DNA of 64,000 nt from Mucilaginibacter sp. UBA5151 (GTDB taxonomy: Bacteria > Bacteroidota > Bacteroidia > Sphingobacteriales > Sphingobacteriaceae), in assembly GCA_002413785.1 (NCBI GenBank), contig DHXR01000001.1, forward strand, positions 49,868 to 113,867, in the 5' to 3' direction. Under the pieces are notes generated by a model, which had not been told where the DNA came from, made no database searches, and saw nothing but the letters and a program-made list of their open reading frames with translations. A program made the position numbers and the translations under genes. Positions 32,605 to 40,469 of the stretch are shown here, piece after piece (the first letter of the stretch is position 1; every line of letters begins with the position of its first letter).

Positions 32605-32642
32605 AAAAAAAATCACAATTAAAATCGTTTAATCTTAAAACT

Positions 32643-34025
32643 ATGAACTATTCTACATTAAAGAAAACAGTCGTCTTATCATTTGTTTCCTTGATGGCAG
32701 TTGGGATGGCAAGCGCACAAACAACTACCACTGATACATCGAAAGCGTCTGGAACAGCTACAGCCAAAGTATTTGGCGGTACAGCACAGTACAACACCTT
32801 GAGCGTTGGCCTTAACGTTGGTGCTACCGCACCTGATGTTTTTACCGGTGGGGTCAATCCTTTTAATCACAACATAACTAAGTTGGGTTATGGCCTTTCG
32901 GTAAGGGATCAATTGGCACATTCATTTGGTTTGCAATTAGATTTGCATGGCGGTCATTTAGCAGGCGATGCAGGCGTTAAATTTCCGGTAACAGATATGC
33001 GTGGTGGCAAACCCGTACAATCTTTTAATACCAAATTTATGTCAGGTAGTTTAAGCGGTGTTGTAAATGTTGGTAATATCAGCTGGCTACATCGTAAAAA
33101 TGCTATTAACTTCTATGTAAGCGCCGGCGCTGGTTTAGTATTATATGCGCCTACAGTTACGTATACTGATGGTACATCATTTAATTGGTCTGGTCATATT
33201 GGCGCTAACGGCACTAACCGGACCAAGGATTATGTTCACGAATTGTTTATTCCAATTGGAGGAGGCGCCAAATTCAAATTAAGTGAGCAATTATCACTTA
33301 ATTTAGGTTATACTGAAAACTTTGTTGATGGTCATAACTTAGAAGGTGTAACCCCTTATTATCCAGCTTCAAATAAATACTCTTATGGTTATGCTGGTTT
33401 AGAATACACTTTTGGTTCAAAATCAAAACCAAGTTTAGAGTGGGCAAACCCTGTTGCAATGATGTATGATGAATTATACGATGCAGCATTACGCCAGGAA
33501 GTTGAAGCTTTAAAAGGCCGTGTTGCAAATGTTGAAACTGCAGTTAACGACCTGAAGAAAGATTCTGACGGTGACGGTGTTTCTGACCAGTTCGACAAAT
33601 GCCCTAACACTCCTGCAGGTACTGTAGTTGACGGTTCAGGCTGCCCTATCATATTCCCTAAACCTGATACTACTAAAGTAACAGGAACAGCGGCTCCTAC
33701 TGCTTATTCAAACATCCAGTTTGAATTTGACAGTTCAGTATTGAAAACTTCTGCTTACCCGATTTTAGATGCTACCTCTGCCGATTTAAGGGCAACAGGT
33801 GGTTCAGTTGAAATTGACGGGTATGCTTCATCTGAAGGTACTGCAGCTCATAACTTACGCTTATCGAAAGACCGCGCTAACTCGGTAAAAACATACCTTG
33901 TTAACTCTGGTGTTCCGGCTAAAAAAATAAAAGTAAAAGGCTTCGGCGAAACTCATCCGATTGCTGATAACTCAACAGAACAAGGACGTATATTAAACCG
34001 TCGTGCTGAATTCAAAAAATACTAA
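32643..34025 (+). CDS. OmpA-family outer-membrane protein with TSP3 linker
   Basis: A 460-residue outer-membrane protein that ties the membrane to peptidoglycan. A signal peptide (MNYSTLKKTVVLSFVSLMAV, cleaved after ASA) precedes a Gly/aromatic-rich beta-barrel (about residues 45-265). A short coiled segment (ALKGRVANVETAVNDL) and a calcium-binding thrombospondin type-3 repeat (DSDGDGVSDQFDKCPNTPAG) follow. A C-terminal OmpA domain carries IQFEFDSSVLKTSAYPILD and the peptidoglycan-binding Asp/Arg pattern (LRLSKDRANSVKTYL, GRILNRRAEF). The ATG at 32643 sets the signal peptide correctly, and the open frame back to 32559 is AT-rich leader. A terminator follows 24 bp after the stop. Confidence 0.93.
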   Translation: MNYSTLKKTVVLSFVSLMAVGMASAQTTTTDTSKASGTATAKVFGGTAQYNTLSVGLNVGATAPDVFTGGVNPFNHNITKLGYGLSVRDQLAHSFGLQLDLHGGHLAGDAGVKFPVTDMRGGKPVQSFNTKFMSGSLSGVVNVGNISWLHRKNAINFYVSAGAGLVLYAPTVTYTDGTSFNWSGHIGANGTNRTKDYVHELFIPIGGGAKFKLSEQLSLNLGYTENFVDGHNLEGVTPYYPASNKYSYGYAGLEYTFGSKSKPSLEWANPVAMMYDELYDAALRQEVEALKGRVANVETAVNDLKKDSDGDGVSDQFDKCPNTPAGTVVDGSGCPIIFPKPDTTKVTGTAAPTAYSNIQFEFDSSVLKTSAYPILDATSADLRATGGSVEIDGYASSEGTAAHNLRLSKDRANSVKTYLVNSGVPAKKIKVKGFGETHPIADNSTEQGRILNRRAEFKKY

Positions 34026-34048
34026 TCAACAATAACAAAATTGTTAAG

Positions 34049-34078
34049 GGCTTCCCGGTTACCGGGGAGCCTTTTTTA
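34049..34078 (+). terminator. Rho-independent terminator of the OmpA gene
   Basis: GGCTTCCCGG and CCGGGGAGCC pair across TTA, with one G-T wobble, followed by six T. Confidence 0.8.
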
Positions 34079-34113
34079 ATTCTATGAAAAACGCAAAGCC
34101 TGAATCTTTTGCT

Positions 34114-34142
34114 TTGCGCTTTAACCTTTCTGCTTATATTTG
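34114..34142 (+). promoter_or_regulatory. Promoter of the small gene-ridA-recG group
   Basis: TTG at 34114-34116, an 18 bp spacer and TATATTTG at 34135-34142 fit the Bacteroidota consensus well. The box ends 3 bp before the small ORF's ATG at 34146, implying a leaderless or nearly leaderless message. Confidence 0.55.
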
Positions 34143-34145
34143 TAT

Positions 34146-34292
34146 ATGTATTTCTTCCGGAAAAAAGACCCCAACAGGCCCACCAGTTTTAACCTTAAGG
34201 TGATGCATACCATAAATGCCATTGCTATTACTATTTTTTTATTGGCTATTATCTGGAAACTGATCGAATGGTTTTTTTTGAAAAAAATATGA
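34146..34292 (+). CDS. Small single-pass membrane protein
   Basis: A 48-codon gene: MYFFRKKDPNRPTSFNLKVM, then one hydrophobic helix (HTINAIAITIFLLAIIWKLI) and EWFFLKKI. The positive N-terminal stretch with a FFRKKDPNRP motif, one membrane helix and a basic end look like a conserved Bacteroidota small protein (I recall DUF6728, not certain). It lies 22 bp ahead of ridA on the same strand and just behind a strong -7 box. The opposite-strand frame at 34121-34309 is its shadow. Function unknown. Confidence 0.65.
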   Translation: MYFFRKKDPNRPTSFNLKVMHTINAIAITIFLLAIIWKLIEWFFLKKI

Positions 34293-34314
34293 ATATCGTT
34301 AACAAACACTCCTA

Positions 34315-34695
34315 ATGAAAAAAATAATTAATACACCTGATGCCCCGGCGCCGATTGGCCCGTACAGCCAGGCTGTAATGGCCGGAAACTTCTTATTTCT
34401 ATCCGGGCAGGTTGCGATAAATCCATCTAACGGCGAATTAGTATTGGATGATATTAAAACTGAAACCAAACAGGTTATGGAAAATATCAAAGCAGTTTTG
34501 ATTGAAGCCGGTGTTGATTTTAGCAGTATTGTTAAAACCAGCATTTTTTTAAAAGATATGCAGAACTTTGCACAGGTAAATGAAGTTTACGGCGCCTATT
34601 TTACAGACCAGTTTCCGGCCCGCGAAACTGTACAGGTGGCCGGCTTACCCAAAAACGTTAATGTGGAGATATCTGTTACCGCTTTTAAGCCTTGA
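34315..34695 (+). CDS. ridA: RidA family 2-iminobutanoate/2-iminopropanoate deaminase
   Basis: RidA hydrolyses reactive enamine/imine intermediates released by PLP enzymes such as threonine dehydratase. The 126-residue chain has the family marks TPDAPAPIGPYSQAV, FLFLSGQVAINP and the late block FPARETVQVAGLPKNVNVEI, with the substrate-binding Arg in PARETV and a catalytic-site Glu near the end. It lies between a small membrane gene and recG, all on the plus strand with short gaps (22 and 20 bp). Confidence 0.93.
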   Translation: MKKIINTPDAPAPIGPYSQAVMAGNFLFLSGQVAINPSNGELVLDDIKTETKQVMENIKAVLIEAGVDFSSIVKTSIFLKDMQNFAQVNEVYGAYFTDQFPARETVQVAGLPKNVNVEISVTAFKP

Positions 34696-34715
34696 TATTG
34701 TTTTAATTTGAAAAT

Positions 34716-36830
34716 TTGAAATTGAACAGCCAGGTATTTCAAACCCCGATTGAATATTTAAAAGGCGTTGGCCTTAGCCGTGCTGCAGTTCTTAAAAAAG
34801 AACTGCAAATATTCAAGTTTGAAGATCTGCTACGTCATTTTCCGTATAAGTATATAGACCGTACACGGTTTTATAAAATTAAGGACATCCAGCCCGATAT
34901 GCCCTACGTGCAGGTACTTGCACGTATTACGCATGTTGAAATTCTGGGCGAAAAACATACGAGGCGCCTGGTTGCACAGGCAATTGACGATACTGGTGTA
35001 ATAGAACTGGTATGGTTCCAGGGGATAAAATGGGTTGAAAAAACACTCAGCATATCCAAAGTCTATATTCTTTTTGGGAAACCGGGTTTTTTCAACGGGA
35101 AGGCCCAGATGGCACATCCGGAAATGGAACCCTATTCAGCCGTAGCCATTCAACGCACAGGCAATTTAACACTTCAGCCTGCGTATAACTCTACCGAAAA
35201 ACTAAAACAGTTTTCGTTAGACAGCAAGGGGCTGCAAAAGCTCGTTGCTGTATTATTGGAACAACAGCTAAAAGAAATCCATGAAAACCTGCCCTTATAT
35301 ATTATAAACCGCTTTAAGCTGATCGGCCGGGCCGGGGCCTACCGGAATATCCATTTCCCGCAAGACACCGCTATACTGAATGAGGCTATACGCCGGTTGA
35401 AATTTGAAGAACTGTTTTTTTTGCAGCTTAAGCTGTTAAAAAACAAACTGTTGCGTACCCAAAAATTTAAAGGAAATATATTTGGAACAGTTGGGCGCTA
35501 TTTTAACGAATTTTATGAGCATAAACTACCCTTTGCTTTAACCAATTCACAAAAGAAGGTTTTAAAAGAGATAAGACAGGATACCCAGCGCGGCGTTCAG
35601 ATGAACCGGCTGTTGCAGGGCGATGTCGGTAGCGGCAAAACAGTAGTTGCCCTGATGAGCATGCTGATTGCCATTGACAATGGCTTTCAAACCTGTATTA
35701 TGGCGCCTACGGAGATACTGGCAAATCAGCATTACCAAACCATAAAAGAATTGGTAGGTGATGATTTTATTGAAGTGGCTTTGCTGACAGGTTCAACAAA
35801 AGCCAAAGCCAGGAAAGTATTGCATGAGAAACTTGAAAACGGCGACGTTAAAATTCTGATAGGCACACATGCGCTTATTGAAGACAAGGTGCAATATAAA
35901 AATCTGGGTTTTGTTGTGATTGATGAACAGCACCGTTTTGGTGTTGAACAAAGGGCAAAGCTCTGGCACAAAAACAGCATCCCGCCGCATATCCTGGTGA
36001 TGACTGCCACCCCGATCCCGCGAACGCTGGCGATGACTTTGTATGGCGACCTGGATATTTCTGTGATTGATGAATTACCCGCCGGACGCAAACCCATACA
36101 AACGGTACATTTTTACGAAAACCAACGTTTGCGGATGTTTGGTTTTATGAAGCAGGAAATTGCAAAGGGCCGCCAGGTATATGTGGTTTACCCGCTGATA
36201 CAGGAAAGCGAAAAACTGGACCTTAAAAACCTGGAACAGGGAATTGATGTAATGGCGCATGAATTTCCTTTGCCCGATTACAGGATAAGTATTGTGCATG
36301 GGAAAATGAAACCGGCCGACAAGCAATTTGAAATGAACCGCTTTATAAAAGGCGAAACGCAAATAATGGTGGCAACCACGGTAATAGAGGTTGGGGTAAA
36401 TATCCCTAATGCCTCGGTTATGATCATTGAAAATGCGGAGCGTTTTGGGCTTTCGCAGTTACACCAGTTACGTGGGCGCGTGGGGCGGGGCGCCGAGCAG
36501 TCATTTTGCATTTTAATGAGCCATCATAAACTCAGCCATGAAGGAAGGATCAGGCTTAATACCATGGTAAAAACCAATAACGGTTTTGAAATTGCCGAAA
36601 CTGACCTGCAACTCCGCGGCCCGGGAAATATCGACGGCACACAACAAAGCGGTGTGCTCGATTTAAAAGTGGCCAATATTGTGACAGACCAGGAACTGCT
36701 GTTAGCCGCGCGTACCTGCGTTGAAGCTATTTTTGAAAAGGACCCTCAATTAGCGCTACCCGAAAACCAGGTGCTTCATCAGTCACTAAAAGCAAAGGGC
36801 GATGGGTTAAGCTGGGATAAAATATCGTAA
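34716..36830 (+). CDS. recG: ATP-dependent DNA helicase RecG
   Basis: RecG reverses stalled forks and branch-migrates Holliday junctions. An OB-fold wedge domain (about residues 60-150) is followed by the helicase core. Walker A is GDVGSGKT (302-309), the DEAH-like box is DEQH (403-406), and TATPIPRTLAMTLYGDLDIS, QIMVATTVIEVGVNIPNA and QLRGRVGRGAEQS are superfamily 2 motifs III, V and VI. No ATG is available before the conserved TPIEYLKGVGLSRAA. The frame stops at 34704-34706, so translation must begin at TTG 34716 or TTG 34722. The length of about 704 residues is normal. It is probably co-transcribed with ridA. Confidence 0.95.
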   Translation: MKLNSQVFQTPIEYLKGVGLSRAAVLKKELQIFKFEDLLRHFPYKYIDRTRFYKIKDIQPDMPYVQVLARITHVEILGEKHTRRLVAQAIDDTGVIELVWFQGIKWVEKTLSISKVYILFGKPGFFNGKAQMAHPEMEPYSAVAIQRTGNLTLQPAYNSTEKLKQFSLDSKGLQKLVAVLLEQQLKEIHENLPLYIINRFKLIGRAGAYRNIHFPQDTAILNEAIRRLKFEELFFLQLKLLKNKLLRTQKFKGNIFGTVGRYFNEFYEHKLPFALTNSQKKVLKEIRQDTQRGVQMNRLLQGDVGSGKTVVALMSMLIAIDNGFQTCIMAPTEILANQHYQTIKELVGDDFIEVALLTGSTKAKARKVLHEKLENGDVKILIGTHALIEDKVQYKNLGFVVIDEQHRFGVEQRAKLWHKNSIPPHILVMTATPIPRTLAMTLYGDLDISVIDELPAGRKPIQTVHFYENQRLRMFGFMKQEIAKGRQVYVVYPLIQESEKLDLKNLEQGIDVMAHEFPLPDYRISIVHGKMKPADKQFEMNRFIKGETQIMVATTVIEVGVNIPNASVMIIENAERFGLSQLHQLRGRVGRGAEQSFCILMSHHKLSHEGRIRLNTMVKTNNGFEIAETDLQLRGPGNIDGTQQSGVLDLKVANIVTDQELLLAARTCVEAIFEKDPQLALPENQVLHQSLKAKGDGLSWDKIS

Positions 36831-36852
36831 CATATCTTTGATACACTTTCAT

Positions 36853-36887
36853 TTTGATCTCCTTTTAAATAATCTTTTTTATATTTG
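36853..36887 (+). promoter_or_regulatory. Promoter of the PIN toxin-antitoxin pair
   Basis: TTTG at 36853-36856 and TATATTTG at 36880-36887 with 23 bp between; the ATG follows 12 bp later. Confidence 0.5.
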
Positions 36888-36899
36888 ATAAAAGATTAT

Positions 36900-37112
36900 A
36901 TGTCAGTTGCACTCAATAATACCCAATTAGAAATTCTGAAACTATTCAGGAATGACCAGCCTGAAGACGAGCTTCAGGAAATCAGGTCATTACTTACTGC
37001 TTATCTTGCCGCTAAAGTAGTGAGTGAAGCCGACAAAGCATTTGACGAAAAGGGCTATACGACCGCCATTTTTGAAAAATGGAAAAAGGAACATTTCCGC
37101 AAAACAGCTTAG
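36900..37112 (+). CDS. Antitoxin of PIN-domain module
   Basis: A 70-residue protein (MSVALNNTQLEILKLFRNDQ, ending FEKWKKEHFRKTA). The C-terminal tail with ...TTAIFEKWKKEHFR is typical of small Bacteroidota antitoxins whose last helix inserts into a PIN toxin. It lies 3 bp before the toxin gene, the normal type II order. The start at 36900 follows a strong -7 box, and the upstream frame start at 36885 lies inside that box. I see no helix-turn-helix, so DNA binding would be through a ribbon-helix type fold if at all. Confidence 0.75.
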   Translation: MSVALNNTQLEILKLFRNDQPEDELQEIRSLLTAYLAAKVVSEADKAFDEKGYTTAIFEKWKKEHFRKTA

Positions 37113-37115
37113 CAA

Positions 37116-37526
37116 ATGACAGTTGTAATAGACTGCAATATTTTTGTGATGTGCCTTACATCCGCTTCGCCATACCATTTTATTTACCAATCATTGGTAA
37201 ATGGCGAATACCAGTTGGCTGTAACAGTTGATATTTTGTTGGAATATGAAGAGATAATACAACGGAAATATAGTGATTCAACCGCTAAGGCATTCATCAC
37301 CTTATTAAATGAATTACCCAATGTACACTATTTACATCCGCACTATCAATGGCAATTAATAACAAAAGACCCTGATGATAATAAGTATTGTGATTGTGCC
37401 ATTGCTGGACAAGCATCATATATAATTACAGAAGACAGGCATTTTGATATTCTGAAAACCATCCCATTCCCTTCGCTTTCAGCTATTGGTATCGACCGTT
37501 ATTTAGAAATCCTCAAATCAGTATAA
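37116..37526 (+). CDS. PIN-domain toxin (COG1569-type)
   Basis: A 136-residue PIN-fold ribonuclease toxin. Acidic active-site positions are visible: Asp6 in VVIDCNIFVM, Glu in LLEYEEIIQRKY, and Asp residues in TKDPDDNKYCDCAIAGQASY and ITEDRHFDIL. The K-D-P-D-D-N-K-Y-x-D block is the signature of the putative toxin component, PIN family COG1569, common in Bacteroidota. It follows its antitoxin by 3 bp. A truncated homologue of this family lies at 57097-57246. Targets are not known; related toxins cleave RNA. Confidence 0.85.
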   Translation: MTVVIDCNIFVMCLTSASPYHFIYQSLVNGEYQLAVTVDILLEYEEIIQRKYSDSTAKAFITLLNELPNVHYLHPHYQWQLITKDPDDNKYCDCAIAGQASYIITEDRHFDILKTIPFPSLSAIGIDRYLEILKSV

Positions 37527-37544
37527 GCTTTTACAAACTATACT

Positions 37545-38933
37545 ATGAAAATAAAATTTGTCCTTTTTTTAGTTGTTGCATTTTTCATGGCTATTGGAAG
37601 TGTTAATGCCCAGGATTCATTAATGATCCGGAAAATTTATGATGAAGCATTGGTAAACGGGAAATGTTACAGCAACCTACACGACCTTTGTAAAAACATC
37701 GGCCCAAGGTTAAGCGGATCGGCAAATGCCCAAAAAGCCGTGGAATGGGGTAAAAAACTAATGGACAGTTATGGGTTTGACCGTGTGTTTTTGCAGGAAG
37801 TAATGGTACCGCATTGGGTACGCGGCCAAAAGGAACAATGCATAATAATCAATGGCAAAAACCGTATTCCATTGGCTGTTACAGCACTCGGTATGGCTGT
37901 TGCTACCCCCGCTAAAGGGATCACCGCAGATGTAATTGAAGTACACAGCCTGAAGGAACTGGATACCTTAGGTGAAGCGGGAATTAAAGGGAAAATTGTT
38001 TTTTTTAACCGGCCATTTGACCCAAGGTTTGTAGAAACAGGCCGCGCTTACGGAACTGCCGGTGATCAGCGTTTTGCCGGCCCTGCTGCTGCGGCAAAGT
38101 ATGGCGCTGTTGGGGCGCTGGTACGTTCATTGACTGAAATTTTGGATAATTATCCGCATACAGGCGCAACGCTTTATAAAAAAGATGGCGTAAATATTCC
38201 CGCGGCAGCCATTTCAACCATAGCCGCTGATCAGCTGAGTGCGATGTTAAAAAAAGGTAAACCGGCTGTTAAAATATACTTTAAGCAAAGTTGTCAAACC
38301 TTGCCTGATGTATTGTCATACAACGTAATAGGCGAACTAAAGGGAACCGGGAACCCCAACAAATACATCACCGTTGGCGGGCACCTCGATTCATGGGACC
38401 TGGCTGAAGGCGCCAATGATGACGGCACCGGTGTGATGCAATCACTGGAAGTTTTACGCATTTTAAAGGCAATGAATTATCATCCCAAAAACTCCATAAG
38501 GGCGGTGTTTTTTATGAACGAAGAAAATGGTGATAAAGGTGGCCGGAAATATGCAGAACTTGCTGCAAAAAACAAAGAAGAACATCTTGCTGCCATCGAA
38601 ACAGATGAAGGCGGATTTACGCCGAGGGGTTTTGGTTTTTCAGGCCTTTCGGCAGCATCTTTGCAAAATGTAAAACTTAGCTGGAAGCCTTTGCTGGAAC
38701 CTTATGGCGCTGACCGCCTGATAGCAGGTGGTGGCGGAACAGATATTGAACCGCTTAAAAGCGCAGTGCCATCCATTGTAATTATTGGCTATCTGCCCGA
38801 TTCACAGCGTTATTTCGATTTGCACCACAGCGCGAAAGATGTGTTTGAAAATGTAAACAAACGCGAACTTGAACTTGGATCGGCAGCCATAACAGCCCTT
38901 GTTTATTTGATTGATCAGCATGGTTTTCAATAA
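37545..38933 (+). CDS. M28 family metallopeptidase, secreted
   Basis: A 462-residue exported aminopeptidase/carboxypeptidase Q-like enzyme. Signal peptide MKIKFVLFLVVAFFMAIGSV (cleaved after VNA). A protease-associated domain insert spans roughly residues 125-250. Zinc ligands are visible: His280 in GGHLDSWD, Asp292 in EGANDDGTG, the catalytic Glu326 and Glu327 in FMNEENGDKGG, Asp in ETDEGGFTPRG, and the final His in FDLHHSAKDVF. The last 14 bp overlap the start of the exporter gene. It probably acts in the periplasm on short peptides. Confidence 0.9.
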   Translation: MKIKFVLFLVVAFFMAIGSVNAQDSLMIRKIYDEALVNGKCYSNLHDLCKNIGPRLSGSANAQKAVEWGKKLMDSYGFDRVFLQEVMVPHWVRGQKEQCIIINGKNRIPLAVTALGMAVATPAKGITADVIEVHSLKELDTLGEAGIKGKIVFFNRPFDPRFVETGRAYGTAGDQRFAGPAAAAKYGAVGALVRSLTEILDNYPHTGATLYKKDGVNIPAAAISTIAADQLSAMLKKGKPAVKIYFKQSCQTLPDVLSYNVIGELKGTGNPNKYITVGGHLDSWDLAEGANDDGTGVMQSLEVLRILKAMNYHPKNSIRAVFFMNEENGDKGGRKYAELAAKNKEEHLAAIETDEGGFTPRGFGFSGLSAASLQNVKLSWKPLLEPYGADRLIAGGGGTDIEPLKSAVPSIVIIGYLPDSQRYFDLHHSAKDVFENVNKRELELGSAAITALVYLIDQHGFQ

Positions 38934-40236
38934 AAAACAATTATTAGTGTCAGAAGAAAGAGATAGTCAACCCGAAAAAGATTTGTTCGCAGCGCTGCGG
39001 TACAAAGACTTTCGCTCCTATCTGGGTATGCGTTTCTCCTTCACCTTTGCCTACCAGATGCAGGCCGTTATCATTGGCTTTTACATTTATAAGGTTACGC
39101 ACAGCGTATTTGCACTGGGCCTTGTTGGCCTATGCGAGGCCATACCGGCTATTGGCATTGCCCTTTATGGCGGCTATGTGGCAGATAAGTCTGAAAAGAG
39201 AAAAATGCTGCTGGTGATATCCTCGCTTGTTTTTTGTGCTTCTGTTGTGATGTTTACAGTAACAATGAAAAGCATGGATGTTCATATCCATAAAGGGTGG
39301 ATAGTACCCATCATTTATTTTATGATTTTTCTGAACGGGCTTGCACGCGCATTTTATGGCCCTGCTACATTTACCATATATGCCCACAGTATCCCCAAAG
39401 AACTTTACCCCAATGGAAGTACCTGGAGCAGTTCAAGCTGGCAAATCGCCTCTATTCTTGGTCCTGCTACCGGTGGTTTAATATATGGGTATTACGGTAT
39501 AACAGCGGCTTTTAGTGTCATACTTATATTCCTTACCCTCTCTATCATTTTGATATACCGTTTAAGGTCGTACCCGCCTGTATTTATTCCGAAAGAAAAA
39601 ATATGGAAAAGCCTTTCAGAAGGGATTGATTTTGTATTTAAAAGCAAAATGATGATATGGGCAATGAGCCTCGACCTGTTCTCGGTATTTTTTGGAGGCG
39701 CTGTAGCATTGTTGCCGGTGTTTGCCAATGATATTTTAAAGGTTGGGTCACAAGGGTTGGGGATCATGCGTGCTACATCATCTTTGGGTGCGGTATTAAC
39801 CATGCTCGCCATGGCCAGGTTTTCGCCTATGGGGAAACCGTGGCGTAATTTGCTGATTGCAGTTGCCGGGTTTGGTTTATCAATAATATGTTTTGGCCTG
39901 TCGCGAATTTTTTACCTCTCCTTATTTTTTCTTTTTACAGAGGGTGCTTTCGACAGCATAAGCGTAATTATACGCGGAACCATCATACAGCTTTTAACAC
40001 CCGACCACATGCGCGGCCGGGTATCTGCCGTAAACTCAATGTTTATAGGTTCATCAAACGAGATCGGGGCCTTTGAATCAGGCACAGTGGCCAAATTATT
40101 GGGGACGGTGCCATCCGTGATCTTTGGCGGAAGTATGACCTTACTTATCGTAACTATAACTTTTTTCAAAACCAAAAAATTGATCCCGTTGTCGCTTAAC
40201 GAGATCCAGACAACTGAACCTGTGCCGGAAAGTTGA
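38920..40236 (+). CDS. MFS transporter (MFS_3/EntS-like exporter)
   Basis: A 438-residue major facilitator with about twelve membrane helices. The N-terminal region LFAALRYKDFRSYLGMRFSF and the loop GGYVADKSEKRKMLLV (motif A-like G-x-x-x-D-x-x-x-R/K-R-x) fit the MFS_3 group, which includes enterobactin exporters. LGPATGGLIYGYYGI lies in helix 5. The ATG at 38920 overlaps the peptidase stop by 14 bp; a GTG at 38947 is an alternative. Translational coupling with the M28 gene is likely. The substrate cannot be told from sequence. Confidence 0.85.
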   Translation: MVFNKKQLLVSEERDSQPEKDLFAALRYKDFRSYLGMRFSFTFAYQMQAVIIGFYIYKVTHSVFALGLVGLCEAIPAIGIALYGGYVADKSEKRKMLLVISSLVFCASVVMFTVTMKSMDVHIHKGWIVPIIYFMIFLNGLARAFYGPATFTIYAHSIPKELYPNGSTWSSSSWQIASILGPATGGLIYGYYGITAAFSVILIFLTLSIILIYRLRSYPPVFIPKEKIWKSLSEGIDFVFKSKMMIWAMSLDLFSVFFGGAVALLPVFANDILKVGSQGLGIMRATSSLGAVLTMLAMARFSPMGKPWRNLLIAVAGFGLSIICFGLSRIFYLSLFFLFTEGAFDSISVIIRGTIIQLLTPDHMRGRVSAVNSMFIGSSNEIGAFESGTVAKLLGTVPSVIFGGSMTLLIVTITFFKTKKLIPLSLNEIQTTEPVPES

Positions 40237-40469
40237 ATGGGTTTTTGTAAAGGCCTGGTAATGAAGATGCAATTATTTGGAGAATATTTTTTTAAGCTTT
40301 ATAAAAACGCCTGTTATTAATTCCAAAATTCCGGTCTTAAAACATTTCAACGACGTTTAACGTAAAAATGTACTAAACCATCCGACAGGTGGCCTTAAAT
40401 TCAGATCGTATATCTTAAAACTAATAATTTAGATCCTTTTGTTTTTAAACTTACTGCCGCAAACTTATA

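Noticed and set aside
34121..34309. 62-residue minus-strand ORF before ridA
   Set aside because: It is the mirror of the plus-strand small membrane gene, which has a better start, promoter and protein character.
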